A program made the translations under genes and the position numbers. DNA of 33,823 nucleotides from Cytophagales bacterium (GTDB lineage: Bacteria > Bacteroidota > Bacteroidia > Cytophagales > Cyclobacteriaceae): positions 1 to 33,823 of the forward strand of contig DNTA01000123.1 in the NCBI GenBank assembly GCA_003500135.1, given 5' to 3'. Positions 25,738-33,823 of this stretch are shown one piece after another. The stretch's first letter is position 1; each line of letters starts with the position of its first letter. The notes beneath the pieces were generated by a model. That model did no database searches and was not told where the DNA came from. It was given only the letters and a program-made list of their open reading frames with translations.

Positions 25738-25878
25738 AGATATAAATCTGCCCTATGTGTGTTTAAATGCGCATTTTATAACGTAAATATTTGATTGATA
25801 CCTGCTTTCAATGATTAAAAAATAACTGCAAGAGTAGTTTTGTATATTTTTTTTACTATTTTTAGGAAGTTGTGTATA

Positions 25879-25904
25879 AAAGTGGGAGAAAGTGGTTGAA
25901 ATTG
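25879..25904 (+). promoter_or_regulatory. Probable MraZ operator: three boxes with a 10-base period
   Basis: AAAGTG at 25879-25884, AAAGTG at 25889-25894 and AAATTG at 25899-25904 repeat with an exact 10-base period. This matches the box layout known for MraZ (AAAGTG repeats in Mycoplasma, TGGGN repeats with five-base gaps in E. coli). The boxes cover the -33 TTG of the mraZ promoter, so MraZ bound here should repress the dcw operon, including itself. Confidence 0.7.
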
Positions 25905-25925
25905 TTTCAATTGCTAGTATCTTTG
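25896..25925 (+). promoter_or_regulatory. Promoter of the dcw (mraZ) operon
   Basis: TTG at 25896-25898, a 19-base spacer and TATCTTTG at 25918-25925 give a full match to the Bacteroidota promoter. Transcription would start near 25932, with a leader of about 23 bases to mraZ. The -33 element overlaps the second MraZ-type box. Confidence 0.8.
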
Positions 25926-25954
25926 TAAACTAATTAAAAGGACTCCACCACGTC

Positions 25955-26398
25955 ATGTCCATTTTTACAGGAGAATACGAATGTAAGCTCGACGCTAAAG
26001 GTCGATTGGCCCTGCCATCCAGGATCAAGTCCAGGTTGCCGGAGACCTCCGGGAACCAGGTCGTGCTTATGCGTGGTATGGAGCCGTGTTTGGTATTGTA
26101 TTCGTTGGTGGAGTACAGAAAAATATACTCGCGCATTGCGGCGTTAAACGAGTTTAACGAAGAGTACCGCAAATTGCAGCGGAATTTTTTCAGAAGAGTG
26201 GCAGAAATAGAGCTTGATAGTGCCGGTAGGCTTCTGGTGCCCAAAATGATGATGAAATACGCCAGCTTGGAGAAAGACGTGATAGTAGTCGGAATGGGTA
26301 ACCGGGTGGAAATTTGGAATACTAAAGTATACGACGAATATCTGCTCGACGATAATGAAGCGTTTTCTAAGCTGGCCGAGAAACATTTGAATGAATGA
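25955..26398 (+). CDS. mraZ: Transcriptional regulator / division-cluster protein MraZ
   Basis: MraZ is a ring-forming DNA-binding protein that represses its own operon in E. coli. The 147 residues hold two SpoVT-AbrB-like repeats with the DxxGR motif: YECKLDAKGRLALPSRIK in the N-terminal half and IELDSAGRLLVPKMMMKY in the C-terminal half. It is the first gene of the dcw cluster. Three decamer-spaced boxes overlap its promoter, fitting autoregulation. Its TGA stop overlaps the run of three ATG codons at the start of rsmH. Confidence 0.96.
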   Translation: MSIFTGEYECKLDAKGRLALPSRIKSRLPETSGNQVVLMRGMEPCLVLYSLVEYRKIYSRIAALNEFNEEYRKLQRNFFRRVAEIELDSAGRLLVPKMMMKYASLEKDVIVVGMGNRVEIWNTKVYDEYLLDDNEAFSKLAEKHLNE

Positions 26399-27318
26399 TG
26401 ATGGCAGTATATCATGAACCCGTATTAAAACCGCAAAGTGTTGAAGGGCTTAATATAAAGCCTGATGGCACTTATGTGGACCTCACTTTTGGTGGGGGCG
26501 GGCACACCATGGCCATTCTCGAGCACCTTACCGAAGGAAAACTTTTTGCTTTTGATCAGGATGAAGATGCGGAAAAAAATGCCGAAAGATTATTAAGTCC
26601 CAACTTCACATTCGTTCGGGCCAATTTCCGGCATTTCAGAAAGCACCTGAAAATGTATGGAATAGATAAAGTGGACGGCATTTTAGCTGACCTGGGTATT
26701 TCTTCCCATCAAATAGATGAACCCGTGAGGGGGTTTTCAACCCGGTTTGATGCAGAGCTTGACATGCGAATGGACACTTCGTCCTCATTAACGGCACGAA
26801 AGGTATTGAAGAAATATTCACTGGAAGATCTTCACAAGATTTTCGGAATGTACGGAGAGGTAAAAAATGCGCTTTCACTGGCAAAGGCAATTGTGGCCCA
26901 ACGTAACGATAAAAGAATAAAAACAGTGAATGATCTTCGGGCAGTTGCTTTACCACTCGCCCCGAAAGGCAAAGAAAATAAATACCTGGCGCAGGTATTC
27001 CAGGCTTTAAGAATTGAAGTGAATGATGAGCTCGAAGCCTTGCGCGAAATGTTGCTTGAATCGGTGAAAGCATTAAAAGAAAATGGAAGGCTCGTTGTCA
27101 TTTCTTATCACTCTCTCGAAGACCGGTTGGTGAAGAATTTTATCAACACCGGAAAGTTCAGGGGGGATGTTGAAAAAGATATTTATGGCAATGCGCTAAA
27201 ACCCTTAACAGCTATTCAGCGCAAAGCCCTAAAACCTGACGAGAATGAGTTGGCTGAAAACCCAAGATCGCGAAGTGCAAGGTTGAGGATAGCAGAAAGG
27301 ACGGTTTACGATGGGTAA
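26395..27318 (+). CDS. rsmH: 16S rRNA (cytosine(1402)-N4)-methyltransferase RsmH (MraW)
   Basis: RsmH methylates N4 of C1402 in the decoding centre of 16S rRNA using S-adenosylmethionine. The protein (307 residues from the first ATG) starts with YHEPVLKPQSVEGL, then has the SAM site YVDLTFGGGGHTMAIL and the C-terminal part with VVISYHSLEDRLVKNFI and NPRSRSARLRIAER, all typical. Three consecutive ATG codons (26395, 26398, 26401) could start it; the second gives a 1-base ATGA overlap with mraZ. The end overlaps ftsL by 8 bases. It is the standard second gene of the dcw cluster. Confidence 0.97.
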   Translation: MMMAVYHEPVLKPQSVEGLNIKPDGTYVDLTFGGGGHTMAILEHLTEGKLFAFDQDEDAEKNAERLLSPNFTFVRANFRHFRKHLKMYGIDKVDGILADLGISSHQIDEPVRGFSTRFDAELDMRMDTSSSLTARKVLKKYSLEDLHKIFGMYGEVKNALSLAKAIVAQRNDKRIKTVNDLRAVALPLAPKGKENKYLAQVFQALRIEVNDELEALREMLLESVKALKENGRLVVISYHSLEDRLVKNFINTGKFRGDVEKDIYGNALKPLTAIQRKALKPDENELAENPRSRSARLRIAERTVYDG

Positions 27319-27688
27319 AAACAGCTATAAGATAAATAAGGAGCAGAAAAGCTCGGGTCTTAGCTTTTTCTCTTTTATAGAGCAAAAACTAAAGTTGGAG
27401 GATTTGTTCGAGGAAGGTGTGCCATCGAAATATATCCCCCATGCTTTATTCGTGGCTGCCCTAATTATTTTTTACATAGGCAATAACCACTATGCAGAAA
27501 AAACGACCCGAAGAATAGAAAAAGCTCAGGTTGAAGTAGAGGAGTTAAGAGCGGATTATACTTCAATGAAGGCGGATTACATGTTTGCAAGCAAACAAAG
27601 CGAAGTAGCGAAGAAAGTTAGAAAAATAGGATTAGAAGAAAGTAAAACACCACCTAATAAAATTGTAGTTCAAGAAGGTGAATATTAG
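27311..27688 (+). CDS. ftsL: FtsL-like cell division protein
   Basis: A 125-residue bitopic protein with a cytoplasmic N-terminal part, one transmembrane helix (about residues 45-60, HALFVAALIIFYIGN) and a periplasmic coiled coil (RRIEKAQVEVEELRADYTSM). This size, topology and position between rsmH and ftsI identify it as the FtsL of the FtsQLB complex; the sequence itself is poorly conserved across phyla, as usual for FtsL. The cytoplasmic part (about 43 residues) is longer than that of E. coli FtsL, as in other Bacteroidota. It overlaps rsmH by 8 bases and ftsI by 11 bases. Confidence 0.85.
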   Translation: MGKNSYKINKEQKSSGLSFFSFIEQKLKLEDLFEEGVPSKYIPHALFVAALIIFYIGNNHYAEKTTRRIEKAQVEVEELRADYTSMKADYMFASKQSEVAKKVRKIGLEESKTPPNKIVVQEGEY

Positions 27689-29771
27689 AAGGTCAATCAT
27701 ATTGCGCGTACGGATTGCATTCCTGATCATTTGTCTGGTAGCTGTATCAGTAGTGGTCAGAATGGTACATTTGCAATATGTTGAAGGCGACAAATGGAAT
27801 GCCAAGGCTGATAATATCGGGTTGAAATACAAAAAAGTAAAGGCAACTCGTGGTAATATTTATTCCGATAATGGCAGTCTACTGGCAACCTCACTACCAC
27901 TATACAGAGTGGCATTTGATCCAACGGTATCTGATGAAACTATTTTCAACACAAAACTCGATTCTCTATCTCACCTGTTATCCACATTTTTCAGGGACAG
28001 AAGCGCTACCTATTACAAAAGAAGAATAAAGGACGCCAGATCGGCGAATAAGCAGTACATCATACTCAATCGAAAGCTAATCGATTACCAGGAAAAGAAG
28101 CAAATGGCCAAATGGCCGATTTTCAGGGAAGGAAGAAATAAAGGAGGGGCCATATTCGAAAAGCTGGATCGACGAATTCGTCCTTTTAGCTATTTGGGAT
28201 ACCGGACTATAGGATATGTAAATGCAAATGAAGACGGCGCCGGACTTGAGTATAGTTTCAACGATTACTTATCGGGGCAGGATGGTAAAGCGCTTTATCG
28301 CAAAATTGCAGGAGGCCGATGGAGACCCGTTTATGACGGGACTGAAATCAAATCGGTGAAAGGGTATGATATTGAAACCACTATCAATGTTAATCTTCAG
28401 GATGTAACCGAGTCGGCTCTGTTAAAAGCGCTGGAAGACCACGATGCGGAATATGGATGTGCAGTAGTAATGGAAGTGAAAACAGGAGAGATCAAAGCCA
28501 TATCCAACCTGACCCGTAACGAAAACGGCAGTGATTATCGTGAGATATACAATTATGCAGTTCAGGGGCTACATGATCCCGGATCTACCATAAAGCTGGC
28601 TTCAATTATAGCATTACTCGAAGACACCAATCTGAAACTAAGTGATTCTCTCGATACAGGCGATGGCCAGTATAAATTTTATAACAAAACCATGCGCGAC
28701 CATAAGCCGGGTGGTTTTGGCTGGTTGACGGTCCAGGAGTCTTTCGAGTTGTCATCCAATATTGCCATTTCCCGAATGGTGGATAATGCTTTCGGTGATA
28801 ATCCTCAGCGATTTATCGACTATCTCAATACAATGGGTTTAACACAACCCCTTGGTTTCCAAATGGTTGGTGAAGGGGTGCCAAGGATCAAAAGCCCGGA
28901 CAACACTTCCTGGAGTGGTATCACCTTGCCCTGGATGTCAATAGGTTATGAGCTCGAACTTACACCCCTTCAGATTCTTGCATTATACAATGCCGTGGCA
29001 AATGACGGTACTATGATCCGGCCTGTCATTGTTAAGCATGTGAAGCAAGCTGATAAAACGATAAAGACTTTTGAAACGGAGGTGATAAGAAAAAAGATAT
29101 GTGATAAAGAGACTTTGTCGAAAGTAAGAAAACTATTGGAAGGAGTGGTGGAAAATGGTACTGCCATGAATATCCGCGACTCATATTATAAAATTGCAGG
29201 AAAAACCGGAACGGCCCAAAACATAAAAAATGGCAGGTACACCAAAAACTACTACACCTCCTTTGCCGGTTATTTTCCGGCTGAGAATCCTAAGTACAGC
29301 TGCATAGTTGTAATTGACGAACCAAAAGGATTCAGGCAATATGGATCAAATGTGGCTGCGCCGGTTTTTAAAGAGATCGCCGATAAAATATACGCTCAGG
29401 ATATTGAAATCCACACACCAATGCCTGAGGTAGCATATGCGCATCAGGGAATTTTCCCCGTTATTCAGGCCGGCCATCGCGATGACCTATTGTTGATCAG
29501 CGACGTTTTGGGGATTAATCATTTGGCAAAGACGAACGAGGACTGGGTTCGCGCCCAGCGCAAAGATAATGCTGTGTTATGGACTACGAATGAAATAGCC
29601 CCGGAGGTTGTGCCCGATGTAGAAGGCATGACCCTCCGGGACGCTATTTATTTACTCGAAAACCAGGGGCTTCGCGTTTTTTACGATGGCAAAGGCCGGG
29701 TTATTGAACAGTCACAGCAACCGGGATTGAAAGCGCTAAAAGGAAGTAATATATATCTGAAACTGGGTTAA
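27678..29771 (+). CDS. ftsI: Division-specific peptidoglycan transpeptidase (PBP3/FtsI) with a PASTA domain
   Basis: FtsI cross-links septal peptidoglycan in partnership with FtsW. The 697-residue protein has one N-terminal membrane helix (about 9-28), a pedestal domain opening with KATRGNIYSDNGSLLA, and a transpeptidase domain with all three catalytic motifs: STIK (Ser303, Lys306), SSN (359-361) and KTG (509-511). The last 60 residues (VVPDVEGMTLRDAIYLLENQ to IYLKLG) form one PASTA domain, absent from E. coli FtsI but common in Bacteroidota and Gram-positive PBPs. The start is a GTG inside ftsL; the next in-frame ATG would cut into the membrane helix. The stop overlaps murE by one base (TAATG). 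Confidence 0.96.
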   Translation: MNIRRSIILRVRIAFLIICLVAVSVVVRMVHLQYVEGDKWNAKADNIGLKYKKVKATRGNIYSDNGSLLATSLPLYRVAFDPTVSDETIFNTKLDSLSHLLSTFFRDRSATYYKRRIKDARSANKQYIILNRKLIDYQEKKQMAKWPIFREGRNKGGAIFEKLDRRIRPFSYLGYRTIGYVNANEDGAGLEYSFNDYLSGQDGKALYRKIAGGRWRPVYDGTEIKSVKGYDIETTINVNLQDVTESALLKALEDHDAEYGCAVVMEVKTGEIKAISNLTRNENGSDYREIYNYAVQGLHDPGSTIKLASIIALLEDTNLKLSDSLDTGDGQYKFYNKTMRDHKPGGFGWLTVQESFELSSNIAISRMVDNAFGDNPQRFIDYLNTMGLTQPLGFQMVGEGVPRIKSPDNTSWSGITLPWMSIGYELELTPLQILALYNAVANDGTMIRPVIVKHVKQADKTIKTFETEVIRKKICDKETLSKVRKLLEGVVENGTAMNIRDSYYKIAGKTGTAQNIKNGRYTKNYYTSFAGYFPAENPKYSCIVVIDEPKGFRQYGSNVAAPVFKEIADKIYAQDIEIHTPMPEVAYAHQGIFPVIQAGHRDDLLLISDVLGINHLAKTNEDWVRAQRKDNAVLWTTNEIAPEVVPDVEGMTLRDAIYLLENQGLRVFYDGKGRVIEQSQQPGLKALKGSNIYLKLG

Positions 29772-31237
29772 TGGCCATATTAAAAGACATATTGTACAAA
29801 GTTTCGCTTAAGGCTACTTCCGGAAATATGGAAGCAGAGGTCAAAGATATCTGCTTCGATTCCAGGAAAGTATCGGAAGGCAGCCTGTTTATAGCGGTAA
29901 AAGGCACCCAGGTGGATGGACACCAGTTTGTCGATATGGCTATTGAGAAAGGCGCTTCGGCAATTGTGGTAGAAAAATTTCCGGAAAACAAAAATAACGA
30001 TATACCCATCGTTCAGGTGGCCGACAGTGCCGGGGCATTGGGTATTATTGCCTCCAATTTTTACGGCAACCCATCAGATAAACTCAATCTTGTAGGAGTA
30101 ACCGGCACGAATGGAAAAACAACAATTGTAACGTTTCTCTTTGAGCTTTTTAGCAAGCTGGGTTATCCATGCGGTATGCTGACAACCGTTGAGAATAAAA
30201 TCAAGAACAAATCTATTAAGGCCACTCATACCACAGCCGATGCGGTGAGCATAAATGAGTTGTTGGCAAAAATGGTGGAAGAAGGCTGTTCCTACTGTTT
30301 TATGGAAGTAAGTTCCCATGCTATCGATCAAAAACGAATAGCGGGATTAAAATATAAGGGGGCGATTTTTTCGAATATTACACACGATCACCTCGACTAC
30401 CATCAGACTTTCGATGCGTATATCAAGGCGAAGAAACGACTTTTTGATGATTTGCACGCCCCCTCTTTTTCTTTGGTCAATATAGATGACAAACGCGGCC
30501 ATGTAATGCTGCAAAACACTAAATCCCAAAGGTACACCTACGGATTGAAGGGTATTGCCGATTTTAAGGGCAAGGTGTTGTCCAACTCATTTATGGGATT
30601 GGAAATGGACATCGACCACCATCAGGTAGTATTTGGGGTTTCCGGAAGCTTCAATGCTTATAACCTGCTGGCTGTTTATGCTGCTGCCAGACTGTTGGGA
30701 GAAGATAAGGAAGATATCTTGACCCAGCTGTCTTCAATAAAACCGGTATCCGGAAGGTTTGAGCACGTGCCCAATACCTATGGGGTATTCGCAATCGTCG
30801 ACTATGCCCACACGCCCGACGCCCTGGAAAATGTGCTCAATACTATTTCTGATATCAGAACACGCAACGAGCAGGTAATTACAGTTGTAGGATGCGGTGG
30901 AAACAGGGATAAGGAAAAAAGGCCATTGATGGCAGGCATTGCGTGCAAATACAGCGATAAGGTGATCTTTACCTCCGATAACCCACGTGATGAAGATCCT
31001 GCCAATATAATTGATGAAATGAAAAAAGGGGTAAAACCCACAGAATATAAAAAGACACTATCCATTCACGATCGACGGGAAGCAATTAAAACAGCAGTTT
31101 CATTGTCTCAGCCCGGGGATATTGTATTAGTAGCCGGAAAGGGGCACGAAACCTATCAGGAAGTGAGAGGAGAGCGAAAAGATTTTGATGATAAAAAGGA
31201 ATTAAAGGAAGCTATAAAAATGATTTTTGACGCATAA
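29771..31237 (+). CDS. murE: UDP-MurNAc-L-Ala-D-Glu:meso-diaminopimelate ligase MurE
   Basis: MurE adds the third amino acid to the peptidoglycan precursor in the cytoplasm. The 488 residues have the Mur-ligase layout: an N-terminal UDP-binding domain, the ATP site GVTGTNGKTT (109-118), a central domain with EVSSHAIDQKRI and the HDHLDYH loop, and a C-terminal domain with DYAHTPDALENVL and DNPR (403-406). DNPR is the motif that marks meso-diaminopimelate specificity, in agreement with dapF upstream. The start overlaps the ftsI stop. The gene is followed directly by mraY, without the murF found at this place in E. coli. Confidence 0.97.
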   Translation: MAILKDILYKVSLKATSGNMEAEVKDICFDSRKVSEGSLFIAVKGTQVDGHQFVDMAIEKGASAIVVEKFPENKNNDIPIVQVADSAGALGIIASNFYGNPSDKLNLVGVTGTNGKTTIVTFLFELFSKLGYPCGMLTTVENKIKNKSIKATHTTADAVSINELLAKMVEEGCSYCFMEVSSHAIDQKRIAGLKYKGAIFSNITHDHLDYHQTFDAYIKAKKRLFDDLHAPSFSLVNIDDKRGHVMLQNTKSQRYTYGLKGIADFKGKVLSNSFMGLEMDIDHHQVVFGVSGSFNAYNLLAVYAAARLLGEDKEDILTQLSSIKPVSGRFEHVPNTYGVFAIVDYAHTPDALENVLNTISDIRTRNEQVITVVGCGGNRDKEKRPLMAGIACKYSDKVIFTSDNPRDEDPANIIDEMKKGVKPTEYKKTLSIHDRREAIKTAVSLSQPGDIVLVAGKGHETYQEVRGERKDFDDKKELKEAIKMIFDA

Positions 31238-31249
31238 AGCAGCCTGAAA

Positions 31250-32461
31250 ATGTTATACTACCTATTTGAATATCTTGATGAAACCTACAACCTGATCGGG
31301 GCGAGTGTATTCCAGTACATTTCATTCCGGGCGGGCATTGCTGCTATGGTTTCTTTGCTCATCACCATCACATTTGGCAAAAGGATCATCAATTACCTAC
31401 AGTCGAAACAGGTGGGTGAATCAGTCAGGGACCTGGGTTTGGAAGGTCAAAAAGCTAAAGAGGGCACACCTACAATGGGTGGTTTGATGATCCTTTTAGG
31501 TATCGTTTTGCCTACGTTACTTTTCGCTAAACTTGAAAATATTTATATCGCTCTTATCCTGATGACCAGCATATGGATGGGTGGTATAGGGTTCATAGAT
31601 GATTACATAAAAGTATTTCGGAAGAATAAACAGGGTTTGCGCGGTAAATTCAAAGTGATGGGGCAAATTGGCCTTGGGCTCATCGTTGGCCTTGTTTTAT
31701 ATCTCCACCCCGATGTATTGGTACGTGAATTTGCGCCGGATCAGGTAATAGCCAGTGGTATTGAGGTGTCAGAACTGAAATATGAGGACGTCAAATCGCT
31801 GGAAACCACTATTCCTTTTGTAAAAAACAATGAGCTTGACTATTCCAGTCTTTTTGGATTTCTGGGCGACTTCACCTGGATCGCCTACGTAGGCATAGTG
31901 ATTTTTGTGATTACCGCCGTTTCAAACGGCGCCAATATTACGGATGGCGTAGATGGACTTGCAGGAGGCTCTTCCGCAATAATCGGTTTGACACTAGCTA
32001 TCCTGGCTTATATTTCTGGTAATATCATTTTCAGCAGCTATCTCGACCTGATGTACATACCGGGCTCAGGAGAGTTGGTGATTTTCTGTTCGGCATTCGT
32101 GGGAGCATGTATCGGGTTTCTCTGGTACAACACATATCCAGCCCAGGTATTTATGGGCGATACAGGAAGTCTGGCCATCGGGGCCATAATCGCTGTTTTA
32201 GCATTGGCCATTCGAAAAGAATTATTGATCCCGGTTTTATGTGGCATTTTTTTAATGGAGAACCTGTCAGTCGTAATGCAGGTGTCTTATTTCAAATATA
32301 CCCGAAAGAAATTCGGCGAAGGACGACGCATATTTTTGATGTCGCCATTGCATCACCACTACCAAAAGAAAGGTTTGCATGAATCCAAAATCGTTACGCG
32401 CTTTTGGATCGTGGGCATATTGTTGGCAATTGTTACGCTGGCAACATTGAAATTAAGATAA
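31250..32461 (+). CDS. mraY: Phospho-MurNAc-pentapeptide translocase MraY
   Basis: MraY is the inner-membrane enzyme that transfers phospho-MurNAc-pentapeptide to undecaprenyl phosphate, forming lipid I. The 403-residue protein has about ten helices and the active-site motifs: Asp117-Asp118 in [22 protein letters not shown] (Asp232) and the HHH of HHHYQKKG (368-370). It is about 40 residues longer than the E. coli enzyme (360). The extra part is mainly a hydrophilic stretch after the fifth helix (31718-31850, [20 protein letters not shown] and onward) that should lie in a periplasmic loop; similar insertions are usual in Bacteroidota as I recall. It starts 12 bases after murE and overlaps murD by one base (TAATG). 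Confidence 0.97.
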   Translation: MLYYLFEYLDETYNLIGASVFQYISFRAGIAAMVSLLITITFGKRIINYLQSKQVGESVRDLGLEGQKAKEGTPTMGGLMILLGIVLPTLLFAKLENIYIALILMTSIWMGGIGFIDDYIKVFRKNKQGLRGKFKVMGQIGLGLIVGLVLYLHPDVLVREFAPDQVIASGIEVSELKYEDVKSLETTIPFVKNNELDYSSLFGFLGDFTWIAYVGIVIFVITAVSNGANITDGVDGLAGGSSAIIGLTLAILAYISGNIIFSSYLDLMYIPGSGELVIFCSAFVGACIGFLWYNTYPAQVFMGDTGSLAIGAIIAVLALAIRKELLIPVLCGIFLMENLSVVMQVSYFKYTRKKFGEGRRIFLMSPLHHHYQKKGLHESKIVTRFWIVGILLAIVTLATLKLR

Positions 32462-33819
32462 TGAAAAAGGAAAGGATCGTCATATTAGGAGGAGGAGAAA
32501 GCGGAACCGGTTCTGCGGTTTTGGCCGTGCAGAAGGACTATGATGTATTCTTATCAGACCGGGGAGCCATCAAGCCGGAATACAGGGAAATTCTGAATAA
32601 GCATCAGATCGAATTTGAAGAAAACCAACACACAGTCTATAAAATTCTTCAAGCCGATTTAGTGGTGAAGAGCCCGGGTATTCCAGATGATGTGCCATTA
32701 ATTCTTCAATTAAAAGATCGATCAATACCTGTGATCTCTGAAATAGAGTTTGCAGCAAGATATACCAATGCCAGGCTGGTGGCCATTACCGGTACGAATG
32801 GCAAGACGACCACTACACTTCTGACCTACCACATTTTAAAATCTGCCGGATTAAATGTTGGACTGGCCGGAAATGTAGGTAAAAGCTTCGCATTGCAGGT
32901 GGCCGAATCAGATCATGAATTGTTTGTGTTAGAAGTGAGCAGCTTCCAACTGGATGGAGTGTATGAAACGAGATTTGACGTTGGGGTGCTGCTCAACATT
33001 GCCCCGGACCATCTGGACCGCTATCAAAACGATATGCAAAATTATATCGCAAGCAAGTTCAGGTTGGTGCAAAACATGGATCAGGCCTCCACATTTATTT
33101 TCAATGCCGATAGTGGACCGGTGGCTGAAAAAATGAAAACGCTTCAATTATCAGCAAATAAAATTTCGGTTTCACTCCATAATAAATCCGGTGTCTATGT
33201 ACAGAATCATGCAATGTACATAACTGCTGAGGTGAAGGTAAATCTTGACGAATTACCGCTTCAGGGCAGGCATAACTGGATAAATATGATTTGTGCAGCA
33301 GAAGCAGCTATGGCAGCAGGCTTGATGGCCGGTGACGTTGCAAGGGGTTTGAAGACTTTTACCAATGCACCGCATAGAATGGAAAAGATAGCTGAAATAG
33401 GTGGCGTATCATTTGTGAATGACTCAAAGGCTACCAACGTAGATGCCGTTTATTATGCACTTGAAAGTTATGATCAGCCGGTCATCTGGATCGCCGGGGG
33501 TAAAGACAAAGGGAACGACTATTCGGCCTTGCACAATTTGGTAGAAAGTAAAGTTAAAGCAATCGTCGCCCTTGGAGCAGATAATTCTAAAATTGAAAAG
33601 GCTTTTAAAGGCCTGGCAGAGGTGTTTAGCACAGATAATGTGGAAAAGGCAATCGATCAGGCTTATCAGATCGCCGAATCTGGTGAGGTAGTATTACTTT
33701 CCCCGGCGTGTGCAAGTTTCGATTTGTTCGAAAACTATGAAGATCGTGGAGATCAATTTAAGGCAGCAGTATTAAAGCTGAAAAAGAAGATTGATAACCA
33801 ATTAATGATGGTACTATGA
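32461..33819 (+). CDS. murD: UDP-N-acetylmuramoyl-L-alanine--D-glutamate ligase MurD
   Basis: MurD adds D-glutamate as the second residue of the precursor peptide. The 452 residues start with a Rossmann-like UDP-binding domain (RIVILGGGESGTGSAVLAV), then the ATP site AITGTNGKTTTTLL (near 108-121), a central domain with LEVSSFQLDG and NIAPDHLDRY, and a C-terminal domain with FVNDSKATNVDAV and LLSPACASFDLFENYEDRG, all typical of MurD. A longer frame runs back into mraY to 32404, but the ATG at 32461, which overlaps the mraY stop by one base, gives the correct N terminus. Its own stop is part of ATGA with the next gene. Confidence 0.97.
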   Translation: MKKERIVILGGGESGTGSAVLAVQKDYDVFLSDRGAIKPEYREILNKHQIEFEENQHTVYKILQADLVVKSPGIPDDVPLILQLKDRSIPVISEIEFAARYTNARLVAITGTNGKTTTTLLTYHILKSAGLNVGLAGNVGKSFALQVAESDHELFVLEVSSFQLDGVYETRFDVGVLLNIAPDHLDRYQNDMQNYIASKFRLVQNMDQASTFIFNADSGPVAEKMKTLQLSANKISVSLHNKSGVYVQNHAMYITAEVKVNLDELPLQGRHNWINMICAAEAAMAAGLMAGDVARGLKTFTNAPHRMEKIAEIGGVSFVNDSKATNVDAVYYALESYDQPVIWIAGGKDKGNDYSALHNLVESKVKAIVALGADNSKIEKAFKGLAEVFSTDNVEKAIDQAYQIAESGEVVLLSPACASFDLFENYEDRGDQFKAAVLKLKKKIDNQLMMVL

Positions 33820-33823
33820 TTAA
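33816..33823 (+). CDS. Start of the next dcw gene (expected ftsW), cut by the window edge
   Basis: An ATG at 33816 overlaps the murD TGA stop (ATGA) and continues in frame to the window end for only eight bases. In dcw clusters the gene after murD is normally ftsW, and every junction from mraZ to murD here overlaps except murE-mraY, which has a 12-base gap, so a coupled start is likely. The identity is inferred from order only. Confidence 0.35.

Noticed and set aside
25835..25842. TAGTTTTG as a second mraZ promoter
   Set aside because: It matches TAnnTTTG, but has no -33 TTG at the right distance and lies upstream of the MraZ boxes; the 25896-25925 promoter is far better.
1..33823. Mobile elements, CRISPR arrays, tRNA or rRNA genes, phage or defence genes
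   Set aside because: No transposase, integrase, regular spaced repeats, cloverleaf sequence or defence-related protein was seen; apart from a few short unknowns, the genes are core metabolism, translation and cell wall.

Overview
The window is a housekeeping stretch of a Bacteroidota chromosome, most likely from the order Cytophagales. Three things point there. Promoters carry the Bacteroidota -7 element TAnnTTTG rather than a -10 TATAAT. Starts mostly lack a Shine-Dalgarno sequence. Protein variants such as an AccD without zinc cysteines, a long MraY and a tailed bS16 fit that phylum. No mobile element, CRISPR array, rRNA or tRNA was seen.

Layout. 1-4864 is mostly minus strand: the start of accD, a small DUF4834 protein, carB (short form without the allosteric domain), then DUF190 and crcB/fluC (fluoride export). 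5221-7530 is a plus-strand block of little-known genes: a two-helix membrane protein, a stand-alone TfoX C-terminal domain protein, an EamA/DMT transporter and a tail-anchored unknown. 7587-9650 (minus) is an M13 metallopeptidase lipoprotein. 9819-15558 (minus) is the 2-oxoglutarate dehydrogenase operon sucA-odhB-lpdA. 15802-18218 (plus) is the classic rpsP-rimM-trmD-rplS translation operon, followed by dapF. 19092-23297 (minus) holds an unknown gene, valS and an alpha/beta hydrolase. 23401-24375 (plus) is a long-chain polyprenyl diphosphate synthase, convergent with a TlpA-like thioredoxin lipoprotein (minus). 25955 to the end (plus) is the dcw division and cell-wall cluster mraZ-rsmH-ftsL-ftsI-murE-mraY-murD, with the next gene starting at the very edge.

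How the genes fit together. dapF makes meso-diaminopimelate; the MurE here carries the DNPR motif expected for adding it. MurD, MurE, MraY and the transpeptidase FtsI then work in successive steps of division-site peptidoglycan synthesis. The dcw genes overlap by 1 to 11 bases almost throughout, apart from the short murE-mraY gap, so they are probably one translationally coupled transcript driven by a strong promoter at 25896-25925. Three decamer-spaced AAAGTG-like boxes cover its -33 element and look like a MraZ autoregulatory operator. A second pair of GTGGG decamers lies about 150 bases upstream, on the other strand.

No clearly new multi-gene system is present. The points most worth checking are the MraZ box arrangement, two unannotated small ORFs (40 aa upstream of carB, 25 aa upstream of crcB), the loss of the allosteric domain in CarB, the loss of zinc ligands in AccD, and the acidic/lysine-rich tail on bS16. 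Several longest-frame TTG or GTG starts coincide with or precede a -7 box; I moved them to internal ATG codons.
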